Of a stretch of DNA of 64,000 nt, positions 1 to 13,605 are shown piece after piece. Source of the DNA: Dipylidium caninum (lineage: Eukaryota > Platyhelminthes > Cestoda > Cyclophyllidea > Dipylidiidae); assembly GCA_017562135.1 (NCBI GenBank), contig QEYB01001046.1, forward strand, positions 1,736,001 through 1,800,000, written 5' to 3'. A program made the translations under genes and the position numbers. Below the pieces are notes generated by a model. That model ran no database searches. It had not been told where the DNA came from and saw nothing but the letters and a program-made list of their open reading frames with translations. How positions within the stretch are numbered: the first letter of the stretch is position 1; every line of letters starts with the position of its first letter.

Positions 1-21
1 GTTTAAAATAGTGTAACTTAC

Positions 22-278
22 CTCGAAACAGATGGTGTGGGATCAAGTACATCAGCAAAGTTTTTATCATAAAATTTTTGGATCTGTTAAAGAATAACAA
101 ACAAAAAATACAAAACGAAGATGAGAAAAATTTTACGTTTACATATAACGCCTTTTCCTACCCCGTCTACAAGACCACAATCGCCAGAATAGGATGAAAT
201 GGACGATAACCTAAAATACAAGCTTTAAAGGGCGAAGTACCTGCGATTACTTAGTAGACTCGTTGAAAGGTTATCCAT
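22..278 (-). CDS. 5' exons of an unidentified gene leaving the window on the left
   Basis: On the minus strand the stretch 83 to 22 has a strong acceptor (long pyrimidine run ending in AACAG) and a perfect donor (GAG followed by GTAAGT). It is open in two frames; the more protein-like reading contains IQKFYDKNFADVLDPTPSVS. Upstream, 278 to 241 starts with ATG, reads MDNLSTSLLSNR and ends at a CAG/GTACTT donor, but its phase would join the other open frame of the next exon. So either the ATG exon is wrong, an exon is missing, or there is a one-base error. I do not recognise the protein. The rest would lie left of base 1. The gene would be head to head with the MINDY gene on the plus strand. 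Confidence 0.42.
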
Positions 279-2212
279 TCAAAATGCACCACGAAATGTC
301 GCGCTCACTTCGGGTAAATTAATCTACTCTACGTTAAAAGTATAAAGGTTATTAAAAAATATTAACTAATTATGAAAGCAAACAATTTTTCAGCTTTTTG
401 CTGTGTAATTTTGCAACAAAAGTAGGCAGAAGCAAAAATTTTAAATTTATATCACTGCCATTAGGTTTGAGAGATTCTACTATTTGTGACACTGCTGTTA
501 CTACTATTACAAGCAAACGCGTTAGAACCACAGAGCAATGCTCCACTTTGCATCCATCTGCCTAGCATGCCCTATCATCCTTGTGGAAGACAATATTGAA
601 GCACTTGTGATTTAATTACCTATTAAGAACAAGGAAATTCGAGGCGTGTTATTTCAACATAATAATGTAACAAAAACACCCTAGGTTTTTTTTGACCCCA
701 GACTCAATAGAATACACTAAAAAAATCGCTTGGACGCATAAATTTAAGATTTGTGCCGCTTGGCGTAATGCCTAATTATCTCACTTTCTTGACTGGTCCT
801 GCTTATTTTGTAGATATTGAGCACGATTATATGCTTTACCCCCATCACTTACCTTTGCGTATAATGGTTAGCGTCTAAGGACTGTTTCTGAAACATCACT
901 TTCTTATTCACAATTCACCGTGCATATGGTTCCACCAATTTTCGTGGAGGACGTGATTTCGGGAAAAGGGTAAAATGTTTCGTGAGTTGCGATGATGAGA
1001 TACACAACGCGGTTAAAACCCCAAATACGTTTTAATCACAGAGGTATAACATTAGTTTCGTTGCGCGCCTTCTGATGCAATTTTATTTTAATTTCATGCA
1101 TTGCGCGAAATATTTACAGTGCATATCTATATCCTCACGTTGCGTCTTCTACTCAGTTGTTTACTCATTTACCAAACATAGTTAGCTGTTTTTTTTATAA
1201 TCTTCATAAGTCAAAGAATATGAATAATTCTTTGGCTGATATCGTGCATTGTTGCAGATGATCAGCAGGAAGCGACGTATATTTGAGACTTGTTGCTTCT
1301 TAATAGAGCCAACTAGGAATATGTAGTAGCTCTTTTCGCAAAAAATCAACATGGATTATAGTAATTTTACAGTGTTTCTAACGTATTTCAATTTTTCCGT
1401 CCCAGTGTGTCAAGCTTTGACTAGGGGATATTTCAGATGTTCTTCTGATGGCCCCTCATTTGCTCAAAAACACTATTATCCCCTATTTATAAGGTCATTT
1501 TAATTGAGCTTTCAATCTTTTTTTTCCAGTTGAGAACCTCCTGACTGGTAAATATCATCATGATAATTCTCCAATCAGCTGTCTAAGGCCGCAACTTAAC
1601 CAACAGATAAGTTGTCGCTCGTGATCTGCTTTTTGATATGGTGAGCTTCACATCCCTCTATGTGCGAAATACATGATTTATTCCCTATATTCATGTTTTT
1701 GCTCTTGGATTTTATGTTACGAGTGCTCCACGAACCTTATCTATTAATGCTTGCTGCGCCGACTAATCATTCGCCATAAGCATTATAGCTTTCCGGACAC
1801 ATCTACCCATGGTACAACTGGGTCATACGGAGATTATATTTAATTCTAACCCTTGCATAAACTTTGAATTAAGGTTGCTTCTGTCTTCATACGATTATTT
1901 TAATCGTTGTCTACTCGGTATTGAATTTTCCGTAAGGTTCGTTATGGTTTATTTTATCGTCTTATTTATCACTTTATAAGGCGGATTCATCTCACACCGA
2001 AAATACGTCGGATCCAATCCACGGTAGTACGTTAAGAGTCTTCCTGAGTTATATTAACTCTATCTAATAATTTTTAATTGGCCTTGCCACGTATCACTTT
2101 ATCGCTTTCTGAGCAATTATATTTAGACTCGGTGCTTGTTTCTCGAGTTACTCCATTTTTTCTCTTATATTTTGCCAGGTTTTTACTGTTTTTGGCCATG
2201 CTTTTCAATTAG
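279..2212. other. AT-rich region between the left-edge gene and the MINDY exons
   Basis: No confident exon was found here. It probably holds the promoter of the left-edge gene, and the promoter, 5' UTR and first coding exon of the MINDY gene. The MINDY exon that begins at 2213 enters in mid-codon and has no in-frame ATG upstream before a TGA at 2110, so an upstream coding exon should exist. The ATG followed by GTGAGC near 1638 is a possible donor, but I could not prove it. Confidence 0.5.
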
Positions 2213-5200
2213 GCACGAATGATATTCGACCCAATAAATCTACTTATTCGCCTCAAAAGTGTGACATTAGTGCCCCTCCTTCATTACAAAAGTTCCGTCT
2301 TGAGACGTCTCGGCCACCTGATCTCGAGATCCCCCAAGCCATTGAGAAGTTAAATGAAAACGATATAGACAACTTTCCTTCTTGCGGCGGAAAAAATAAT
2401 GATGCCGACTTGTTCGTTCAAACTGCTGGGACTTGTGACCTTCCAAATCCTGCCATTGATGATGATGACTCTGAGGAAACTTTGCATTCCAGCGAAGAAC
2501 TGAAGGAACAACCTAATTCTGTGGAAGACTCCGTTGATGCAATTCCAGTTTCTCAAATCTCTAGTGTTCCTGCCTCCACTAACAGTGGTGAAGTGAACAC
2601 ACTTAATGTCTCACATGAAATTGAAGCTGCAGAAAACGATGAGCTGATAGACAAGCTTGCTTCTGTTAAAAATCTCTTGGCGAAGACCCAAACATCTTTT
2701 AGTGAAATTGACCCTGTTTCAACTAGTTTAAATGAAGGTGCCTGTAACAAAATTCATGAGAACAGTGGAGTGGAAGGAACAGTCTTGGTAGAACTTTCTC
2801 CCACGGATCTTGCAGAATTTAAATCTCCACCTGCGCCTCCTAGCTTGAATGAGGTGGTTTCAAACTCTTCTCCAGAAAAGTCTCCTGCTGAAAGTAAAGC
2901 TTTACTTCATTCACAGTCACCACTGTGTCCTCACGATACCTCATTTGCACATCGTGAAATGACTCAGGTTAACTTATCTGAAAATCCCCAACGTCAAGAA
3001 CCTGTATCAAGTACGCTTTCCACCCCTTTAGTGTCACCCAATCATCCTGAGGGACAACTGAAGCCGGTGATCCTGAAACAACCTAGTAAAGATGGTTCAG
3101 TGCACCAGGTAAAGTGGATCGCCTTTGGCGGTTCTAAGGTCCCCATAATTACACAAAATGAAAATGGCCCCTGTCCTATGATTGCTATTACAAATGTGCT
3201 GCTATTGAGAGGTAGACTTACTCTCCCCGCGGATCATGAAGTCGTTTCCAGCGACCTAATCATTGCGGCGTTAAGTGAGGAGCTTTTATCTTATAACACA
3301 ACGGTGAGTTTACTTGCTATATTCACTTTATCCCTTTGCCTAGAACTTGAGCTTCTGTTTTGCTCTGTCACCACTCGGCATTTGTTTGTGTGTATACCTA
3401 AGCTTGAAACTTTATAAAATGGATTTTATGCATTGTATCGTTGCGGAATACGACCTAATCTTTGTTTTTTACTCTTGTTATAGATCTCATGGTGTTTTTT
3501 TTGACTTGAAAAAGACTTTCATGTGTCCCGCGCATCAACTTAATTCTTTCTTATTTCCATTTACTCACAATAACTTTTAAGTAAAAATGTTACTTCTACT
3601 AGTTTTAATAGAGCCTATGTATGGGCATTCGAGAGGAATTACTAATGAGAGTTGCTCGTTTAGTAGCTTTAAATGATAATTAATATCTTGTAAGCACCAG
3701 AAATCGTTTCGTGTAGCAAATGCCCTCATCCTTGTTGAAGTACATGTGTTTAGGCTTCCATGTTTATCCGGTTACCCATAGATCATTATTCCTGCGTTGA
3801 TTAGTGCCTTAAGATCATTGTTCCTCATATGCATTCGTGGAGAATCATACCTCCAGTCTTTGTATTAAATAGGTTTAAGTCCTTATTCTACCGGGTTGAA
3901 ATCCTTTGTTTCTTTAATAATTAGCTTAAGTTATTCTGAAGTGTTTATTTAAAGGACGCCTCCTCCTTTTCTATTCATTCACGATCCCGCGGCTTCCACT
4001 GGTGACCCCTAGGAAATTTTTTTTCTTCCTATCTCTGAACATGATGATTGGTAGGGAGGTGGTTCTTTCAACATCTGATCAATCAAGTTGGTATTAGGCC
4101 ACACAGCAGTCCAAGATAGGTAAGTGGGTGTCATGAGCAAATATGTCAATCGGCCAGGGCTACTTTATCCGTTTCTTATCCCTGCCCCGTAACAGGATCT
4201 GGCAGTAGAACATTCTCTTCCATGTCTCCTCTAGTTTTAATTATTTCTTCATTCAGGACGGGTAGGGTGGGATTTTCACCGCGAGATTTTTGCCAGTTCT
4301 AAAACCAATTAGTTTTGCACTCTTAGTAAGCATGGCTACATGCGCTCCCTCGATATCTGTCTTAAATTAAGTTGACTCTAAGTCTACTGAGAACTGGAAT
4401 GCGCAGCATGTAAGAGCTTTCTGAAAAGCGGGCAAACCACCCGAGAAATTTTTATTTCCTCCACGTCAAGAGGAGGAGACAGTATTGACTTTAAATTGGT
4501 CCTTGTTTCGCAACCTTTACTGATTCTAGTTATGTGGGCAGTTGGGCGGTCTAGTTGTCGCTAGAGGCGAACAGGGACCGTGTTGTGGTTTATTCATTTC
4601 ACGTGGGCGCAGGTAGAGAAGTGAGGCGAGAACGTTTTTTGGCTCTCGCGATCAAATTCGTGGGGCTAATTTTGAGAAGGCGGAGAAGGACACGAGTTTT
4701 TCACTGACCCGTGATGTGCATCACACGGTGGAGGTTATGGAGGAATGCTTATTTATTTGAACTTATCTTTGCCACCACAAAGGTCGGGAACTCTCGTGCC
4801 ACTTGTTGAAGAAATGGGACGAGGCGCGTTACTGCACAGATTTGAGAATGTTTGGTGAACCGGTTTGCTTGCGCAGCAAATGTTGTCATGAGGCAATCAT
4901 TCGTATTTATGGCAATGGATATAATTGTGCACATTTGTCCTGTTCTTGGAGACAGTTGACGGAACCTAGCGGATGGAAGAGGCGAGAATTTGCGGCAATT
5001 GAGGGGAAGGGAGGGAGAACCCATTCTCTGTGTAATGGGGTGGTTTGATGTGGTGCTCTCAATTTGGGTACACGTGTTGTCAACTTAGATGTTCCATAAA
5101 GTTTCGAATCGAAATCCAAAACTTCATTTTCGAGAAGGGTAGGTGGAATTAACGTGTTTATGCGCAACCTCAGTTTTTCTCCACCTATTTTGGCAACCAA

Positions 5201-8200
5201 TTTTTGACTTTTAATTAGCTGCGGCGGGCTGGTATTCTTTTTGTGCTGCCCATAAATTGCCTTGGATTGCCGCAACCTTGTCAGTTACTGCAAGCACTGG
5301 TTTATTTGGTGTCATGGTAAACAAATCTTTCTTTTCCAGAATTTTGATGAAGGAATGCTTTTGAACTATGAGGAAAATTTGTCCGCTGCCTTCAACATCT
5401 TTCCCACACTTCAAACTGGCCTCGATATCAACATTCGCTTTACTGGGTACTCTCATTTATCTTCAGTTTCATTTTGAAAATTTTTCTTCTTTTTTGAATT
5501 GTTCTTACTATTCTTCATAACATACACCACTCGATTCTAACCTGTCAACTTCCTCTTTTGAAACCAGCCTTACTTTGTAGTCAATCGTACACCCCAGTCA
5601 CCTAATGTCGACTAGCTATGATCCTACAGTGGATTTCAACTAAGAGGATTCCTTTATTGCAAATTTTGTTGTACAGCTAACTTTTATTTTGATGTTTATT
5701 CGTTTTTTCCTAGAGTATCTGACTTCGAGTACACCCCGGCGCTGACGATTTTCGATCTCTTTCGTATTCCCCTCTACCATGGATGGGTGGCGGACTCGCA
5801 GGATTTAGCCTTGGCGCAAGCACTCAGGAACCAAACATACAATCAGGTTGTGGAGATGATTATCGACTATAAGTCTTCTTCCGATCCTATTTTGATACAA
5901 AAAGGTAGGCACAATTCATCCGCAGCCGTCTAACTTCCGGTGCGAACATTTCTCTATTATTTTCTGTCTCAAATAATCTTAATGTTCTATTTGGAGAAGT
6001 TTAGGATTTAATGTAGTATTGAGCTTTGTCTAACCAAATTAACTACAGGAACTATGATTTCACACCATTTGAATATCACGTTTTGTAAAACTCCTGTGTA
6101 GGATATGACAATGGGGTGTGATATGCGAGATCATAGTGATTCTTTTAAAATAGACATCAATTCCACCTGTCATTGTCTTAACGGAGACCTCACACTTAAT
6201 GGCGCTATATCCATCTCAATTTCTACAAGCCACAAGGGGCTTGAAGTCGTTTCTAGGCAATTATTGTTTTTCTCGCCTGTTAGTTTATTTGAGCTTCACT
6301 GAACCCTTCTTTCCCCATTCTCTACGTCATACATTTGGATGAGTTAGTCCCTTAAGGGATTAAGAGACCTCTATTCTCCATATGATCTGAGGGTAAAGGG
6401 ATTGCTGGAACTAGAAGAATAAGTTGACTTGCTTGTCGTCTCAGTGTTGGCTTTTAGAGACCATTTGTGCCGCAAGTGCAGAAAACTCGCCGCATTAGTG
6501 TTAACTTTCACTCTAGTTTTTTCCCTTTTCCCATCAGAAGGGACGAAAAAGTTGGCTGTTAAAAGCTTTAACTTTCGACGTTGGTGTAGTATTCTTGACC
6601 TCTGCATTTGATGCTCATATTCATCTTTCCTCGATCCTATTTCTTTATTATTTTTGTATATTCACATTGTTTAGCATAGGTTGTACTTATCTCTTTTCTC
6701 CCTGCCATATTTAGCCCTGTTGGCCGAAGACTTCCTCGAAAGTGCAGCCTCCCAACTCACCATGTGTGGCCTCTGTGAGCTCTCCGAACATCTCCAAGAA
6801 GGCCAACTAGCAGTCCTCTTTCGTAACAATCATTTCAACACCATCTATAAGAGGGCAGTACGTCCTAGTGCACGTTGATTATCTCCTTCTTTTTTTCATA
6901 CTTGGTGTCATTTTTCGAACCATTTTTTACTTTAGAGGTCGTGGAACCCTAAAATATCATAATGTGCTTGTGCTTTATTTTGCGGGGTTTTTTATGTAAC
7001 TTTGCTTGTTTGGGTAACATTGACCTCCTTTCGGTTTTTTCTGGCTATGCCGAAGGATACCTGTATTTCACTTTACTGAAACTTGGCCGATCCCGATTTC
7101 CCCGGTAAAAAAAATACCTTCCTCCATTTACTCTGTTGTTTGTATGCGAAGATTTGGTACAGTTTTGTTTGATTCGTCCCTTTCCTCAATTTATTTCTAG
7201 TGGCATCAAAAGCACCGGGAACCATTTTTTTGTTGGAAATGGGAAACGTTCTTAGAGCATATTGTTCGCATTTGTCTTAGGTTGAATTCCCAATTTCCCA
7301 TTCAGTTACTTGCTCTACCTTCCTGAGGTTTGCATTATAAAACGTTCGAGCAGAGTGTGTTGTAAATTGGTAGGACCTGGACTCTGTTGCTAACAGGCAA
7401 CGCCTCATGTGGTCATCGTCATTTGATAGCACCTGACTTCTGTGTCACATTTCAACCGCATTTTCCACAAGCCTAGTCTTCGTGTTTGTGAAACCTTTGA
7501 ATTAACCTATTTTTCGGTCTCCTTCCGCTGCTTTTATTCTGCTTACGTGAAATTAAGTAGTGGCATTTTAACTCGCGAGACTACATTTGGACGAAAAGCC
7601 GCAAGACTCTACTTTAATACCCTAAAGCCCGTAATAACTATTAATTTTTTAGTTGAATTGTCAATAGTAATTGAAATAGTTACAAAAAACTACCTTGGCC
7701 TTGTCGCCTCTCTCAGATAACTCTGGCTATACGATTGTATCATTTTCGCTTCTAAGCGAAATCTCATTGTCCAAACCTAACCTAGTGGCGTTACCGATCC
7801 ACAAATAGCGCCTTTAATCACTCCAGAATACTTTCAACCCAGTCCTTGTGTTTTAGCTTGCGATCAGTATTTAATAATCGAAAACAGTGTGAAATACAAC
7901 GGTATTTGTAAAAGCCACATACTTTATGGAATGTGATACTCCCACCATCCCCGCAGGGCCACATATATGTGTTGGTGACAGATGTGGGATTCGTGGGTGA
8001 ACCCAATTTTGTATGGGAGACACTGAACAACATTGACGGGGATTCTCAGTTTGTCGATGGTGAATTTCGAGTCTGCACAAAGCCTACCTCCTCCACTCCT
8101 GGTGCTGGTACCAGTGTCCCCACCGCCAAGCCGCTTACTGCTAACGCCGCTCCTATGACCACTCCTGTCGAGGATGTGGATCTAAAGTGAGTTGGGTCCA

Positions 8201-10766
8201 TAATTTCCTCGATGTATGGCCTTTCATTTAGATTTAATGTCCTCCTTCCTTAACCCTTCGCCCCCCCCCCGCTGACTACGTAGCTATCATATAGGCTGGT
8301 CCGTGAACACATTAAACAACTCTACATTTGCTGAATTCTGTGGCACTGTTGAGAAAGTAGTTTTGTCCAGTTACTCTTTTCTTTGGTTCGTTAGTTTTTC
8401 TTTATTAGGTTAGTTTTTATGGGTCATCTACATCTAAGACGGACTAAAATATGAATCAACGAAAATGATGATTAGCGGTGGAGACGAGGCATAAATTGAG
8501 GTTATGTTAGGTCAGGTGGGTAACTGCCTTTGCCTAACCTGCAGCCTCTTGTACAAGTGAATGTCACGTCTAAGCCCGCTTTTTTAAAGCCGCACATGAG
8601 TGATGAACAAGCCCTAGCTCGATGGTAGACCACGATCATGCGATGTGCGTATATCCTGAACGGAAAGACTTTTGGTGGCTCTCTAGTTTCTTGCATAATT
8701 GATGTACTAAATGTGGTACAATAAGTGCTTTACATGTGCATTGAATTAGCCTTTGGTCTCGTGCATAATTTATGTATATGGTTACTCATCAAATCTTGTT
8801 AGTTCATTTAAACATTGCTTAAAAAACACCTCCTTTCTACTTTGCAAGATCGTTTTTTTCGATTAACATTCCACTTGTATTCGGACATATTGCGTAGCGC
8901 TGTCTGAGTCGGATGTTCCGCAGTGTACGAGTAATGTCTGCTCATTTGTACCATTTTGGTCTTGATCAGTCCTGTTCTATGAAGACTTCATCATTCTATT
9001 AGATCGACTCTCAAGATTAACTGTACCGAGGATGGAAAAGAAGACAAGAACTGTTTAAAAAGCTTGTGAGCAAGAGTGCTGTTTTTATCACAGAATACTA
9101 CTTCCCTAGAACTTTCTCTCTGTACGCAATTGTATAATTCCGTGCACCATCAGACAATTAAATAGAAAACGCCTTGAGCCGAGACCTCATTTTACAAAAT
9201 ATATCAAATCCCTCATCGAGACTCTGGATGTGCTGAACATTTCTTTAGGACAAAGTGAGCTTTCTGTATGAACATCTGTCATTTCAGTCACCGATTGGCG
9301 TTAGAGCAGGCGGATTTGGAGTTAGCAAAACGACTACAAGCGGAGGAAAACGCATCCCACCTCAAGCAAACCCCCTCTTCACAACTTCCTTCGAGCTCAA
9401 ACCCGTCCCAACATCAACACTATCAGGCCTCATCCCACCCCCCCGCTCCATCACCCTCTCTTTCGGTAAGTACCTCCCTTGACTTCGTTCTGTTAGTCAT
9501 CCTCTCACTGATGTTGAGGTAAAATGCTTAGGTCTGTGAGGTCACTTAAGGACATCTGGAGCTCTAAGGCCGTCCTTGCTTTCTCCTCCTCAGTCACTTA
9601 AGCGGCAATATACGTTTCGCTGAGTTTTACGACTGGTATGTAGTACTTGATTAGGTGTCAATTAATGCATTACAGTGAGTCCTTTATCATTAGCATGCAA
9701 ACTGCGAAACTAGTAGTTGGTTTTCGAATAATTTGCACCTGAACCGCTACCGGACACTTTTCCCTCCCATTGGCTAAAAGCGCTGCTGGCTTAGTCTACC
9801 GCTTTAATTGATTGGTTGTGCAGAGACGCAACCGGAATTTTAGGTCAGTTCCCCCTCTCTCTCCTCTTGTGAACTTTTTTAAGATCTGGTCATGTCATCT
9901 CGTAAGGGAAAGCAGTAATGCGAAGATCATTTCATGTAGCTGAAATCACTGACACGTTATTTGTTGCTTACCGACTTTCCCTTCGAATCTTCTTTCTTCT
10001 GCTCTTGTAAATCATTGCACATTAATCCGACGAAACGCATTTCTTTGCGGAAGTATTGATGTCTGCTGCCACAAAGGGAATAAATTCAAGTTTCCAAGTT
10101 AGTCCTTTCTCTGAGGCTAATTGAAGGGTTTCATTTGGGGTGCGGACCTGGAGGTTGTCGCTGCTCTACAATTTCGTCCACCAATTGCCCCATTTGCCGT
10201 TTGCTTAGCATTGCAATCCTGCATCATACAATTTCTTTGCGCAACCGCTTTGTGCAACCCATCCTCTTCTGTTTTTTGTCAATTTCTTGTCCTTTCGATT
10301 CCCCTCATACTTTAACGACGTAATATGGCATCACTTTCCCATATTTTCCGTACAAATCAACATTCCCTTGTGTGTTGTGCGTACATCGAGGTTAGAAGTA
10401 TAGAACAGCAGTAATAGTAGTGACAATAGCCGCTTTACCTTGTCAATTAGGCTCTTAAAGTGCAATTCTACCTTGTGGAAAGTTTTCGTTCTTAAAAAAC
10501 GGCCGTTCTATCGCGTCCTTTAATTTTGATTTTTAAACCTCTATTTTCTCACTTAGCGAGAAGCAGAATCGCATCCGGATCTCTTGTTGGCTCGACAATT
10601 GCAGGCAGAAGAAGACGCTGCATACGGTTTGCGGACGTCGGGCAGTCCTCATCAGCGGCCTCAACACTCCCCACCCCATTCTGGGCAACATCGGCATCGT
10701 CATCAACAGGAGCAGCCACAATCGTCTTGGGTTCGTCTGGCATATCTGAAATTTTTATCTCTTTAA
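2213..10766 (+). CDS. MINDY1/2: MINDY1/2 (FAM63) family K48-specific deubiquitinase
   Basis: MINDY proteases trim K48-linked polyubiquitin chains in the cytosol. Seven exons fit in phase: 2213-3303, 5340-5446, 5714-5904, 6715-6857, 7957-8186, 9288-9465 and 10557-10766, about 715 residues without the missing first exon. A long Ser/Glu/Pro-rich N-terminal region precedes the catalytic domain, as in vertebrate MINDY1/2. The active-site loop QNENGPCP carries the catalytic Cys and oxyanion Gln (about 3160-3177). The later block RFTGVSDFEYTP is rebuilt across the exon 5340/5714 junction. FRNNHF precedes GHIYVLVTD, whose His matches the catalytic His of the family. Two ubiquitin-binding MIU helices follow on separate exons (LELAKRLQAEE and LLARQLQAEED). 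The 5' end is missing. The stop at 10764 follows a short divergent tail, so the last residues are less sure. Confidence 0.93.
3304..5339 (+). other. first large intron of the MINDY gene
   Basis: This 2.0 kb intron has donor GTGAGT at 3304 and acceptor CTTTTCCAG before 5340. Short open frames on both strands around 4750-5275 have no family resemblance I recognise and no flanking repeats. I saw no gene in it. The other MINDY introns over 300 bases (5905-6714, 6858-7956, 8187-9287, 9466-10556) also look empty, apart from a C-tract near 8264. Confidence 0.6.
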
Positions 10767-13605
10767 TTACCACTTTTTTTGAGTCTTTTCATAACTGTTG
10801 GAAATTAGCATTCGCCATGGCTTTAAATCACTTTGTGTCCAAATTAATTTCGATGTATCGTATGTAAACCATCGCCGTAAAACGCGCCGTCGTAGAAGTA
10901 CATTTGATAGAATCAGCAGTTTACTTGTCAGGACGATTGCACTCGGTTTAAGGTAATCGTTGGAATCTAGAAATCATGTTTTCCTACAACAATTCTCAAA
11001 TTTAACGTTTCACATGGGTTCATTAGTTACTGTCAATTGTTGACTGAATGATACTGCTAAATGAATGATTTTCCTCCCCTTTTTTGGCAATACAGTGAAA
11101 GTATAGAAATGATATCTACCTCTGCTTGATGTGAAGTGCCATGTGTAGCTTTTCCAAACATCCAACGCAGATTTGGTATTTCCAAATCCCCTGTGGATTC
11201 GTTTTTTCTCTCTGTTTACCTGAAACCCCCACTTACCCGTAGCAGTGAAAATGTCTTTGTGTTTTCCTCCATGCAGGTAAAACCCATCATGCGTGAACAT
11301 TTCCGTGGCGGTAGAAAGTGCTTTTCGTTATTATGTCAAACCACTAAGTCGTTTATATTAGGAATACACCTCCTCTTCAACGTATGCAACTCCCGAGATT
11401 TTATTAAGTGTATGCCTAGGTAGTGTTATTTGTGACATTGGTTTTATTAAATCGAAAAAAATTCGTTGCATTTGACGGCTACCTCTTGTGACATTGGATT
11501 TTGAATCTTTCTAGTTGCGGCATCTGGTTATAGGTGAATATTGCCGCAATCCAAAAGTGTTATTTTACAACACGGAACAACCCGTCTTTGAATTTGTTTT
11601 GCTCTCTATACTCTTTGTGACATCCCTTTTAACGGATTTTCTCGGGAGTTTTGTCGGGAAGGGACACAGGAACTTGCATATATGATCGACTATGGGAGCT
11701 GGACTTTTCATCACTTCCGCTACAGGGTCTAATCATTCACCCTTCATTACGGCGTATTTCTTCCTAAGTTTGGCAAAGATGGGAGCCACAATCGGCGACT
11801 TATGTCGTGAGGCCAAAGTCACCCGTGCGCTGGAAGGCTTTAAAAGAGGGAATTGCGTCGGTTGACCCTAACTTTGCTTATCACTTGCCCACTGCTGCCT
11901 TATACGGGCCCATCCCTCTCAGCCTATGCGGCGTCGACAACCTTGCGGTAGCAAGTCAGTTCGTACTTTTAAGTTGCTCTGGGACAGGTATCCCGTGACA
12001 TTTATTGACGCGACCAGTCCTACTTGATCCTGCGTCTTGAACCTTGTTTTACCACCTATTGGGTCCCTTATTCACTTTCCCTCTAGCACTTCGTCTCTAT
12101 TCGCCTTTTTTCACCCCTTTTATGTACATTGTCTCCTTAGGGGTGCCGTTTATGCAACTAATAGGTACTGCCACCCTAATCGCCTATTTACGCCTCCTAA
12201 ATGTCTGTGAATTTGTGTTAATCATATCAGAAAGGCAATTGAGATGCCGTCTTTTTGTGAGTTCTTGTGCTCCCACAAGTCGAATGTTCGTGGAAGTATT
12301 TTCTTTAACCGTCCCCGACCCGTATTTATCGAAAAGCTTCATGCAAGAGTACAGAACCCGTAGGTTGGTTTTTTTCGGAATGCTACGCAATGGAGCGCGC
12401 TTGACAGAGCTCCCGGGAGGACGCACTAATCCTACGGCCGGGCTTTAACTCTACAGCTTCGTGACCAAGATTGACTTGTCCCAACGTTACCTGCCCACTA
12501 TTTACTGATTCAGAGCTCTCAACAAACCTGTCCCATTTTCTCAGATAATTTCCTTTGTGATGACATGTCATATCATATCATAACGCCTCGAACACACAAA
12601 ACCATTAACTTTAGCTACCACCATTTCGTTCCAAGCCTTTTTCCATTTGCGGAATGTATCCTTTTCGAAACAAATGCACCCTTACCACGTATCCCCGTGC
12701 GACTGCCACGTGGTCACACGCTCACCACGCGAAACACACAAACACCAACGCTGTTCAAAGGGATAGAATATCCATCAGAGTGGGAAAACGACTCCCCAGT
12801 TGGGTTTAGGAATTCTCGGAAAACAACTTGGTTCACCCTCTCGGGGAAATTCTTCTGGACTACTGATCATCCGCCACTTCTTACTAATTACAACTTATTT
12901 CTTTTTGAAATGTAGAAGTGCATCGTCTCCTGAAACGCCATCCTCCCACCGAATCAAGTACAAGGATGGAATCAGCGAGAAGGCCGGGTCTTTCTCCCCC
13001 ATACCGACGTTGTCACATACTTGGTGCTTCCTAGCTCCTTTTTGTCACTACCCTCACTCTCACTACGAACTATTTCATACTCTCCAGCCCTGTGTGCACC
13101 TCCCCCCCTCCCCAAGATGAATAAAGCCTTCCCCTGCGGGGTTTTGCCTCCGACCCTGGCAAGGGATGAAGTAGTCGAGGACCTAACAACACCGGTGGCG
13201 CCTTCTCATGTTGTAGAACGCGAGCGGGGACCAGGCCCGCACTCCCATCATATTTCAACTCAATTCACTCACTGGTTTCAAGTTTTCCAAATGTTAGGAG
13301 CACCATTTCCGATGTCTGGAGCATGGGTCAGCCCCGACCTACCAATCTAGATAGCGGCACATTAACGGCACTAGGCCCCCAGCCCAAACAAAAAAGGCAG
13401 TAGGCTCTCGCGCTTCCTGCTATCCCAAGAGGGATCAGTCTTCCCATCGCCAGACGAGCTCGGAGAGCACCAGTTGGTTCATTTTTGGCACCGCTGAAAC
13501 AAACAGCCCTCTCCAGATACACCTGACAAACCCAGTGCCGAAACGACCCAAAGGCCGGCACAACCCCCGGGCTAGTCTGACTGGATTGGCTGGCCGGTTT
13601 CCATT
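10767..13605. other. intergenic region, MINDY 3' flank to the membrane-protein gene
   Basis: The left part should be MINDY 3' UTR. Several frames of 60-150 codons occur (for example 12044-12448 and 13021-13350), but they lack family resemblance and consistent splice signals, and they overlap in different frames. If the gene at 13606 is a fragment of a longer receptor, its upstream exons would have to be here; I could not identify any. Base composition becomes richer in C and G from about 12.6 kb. Confidence 0.5.

Noticed and set aside
4749..5275. Overlapping frames on both strands in a MINDY intron, possible transposon
   Set aside because: No transposase or reverse-transcriptase motif and no terminal repeats could be found.
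12044..12448. 134-codon frame rich in hydrophobic residues
   Set aside because: TTG-type start, overlapping frames, no domain or splice context; reads as translated AT/CT-rich DNA.
13021..13350. 109-codon frame before the membrane-protein gene
   Set aside because: Composition follows C-rich DNA; no phase link to the next exon.
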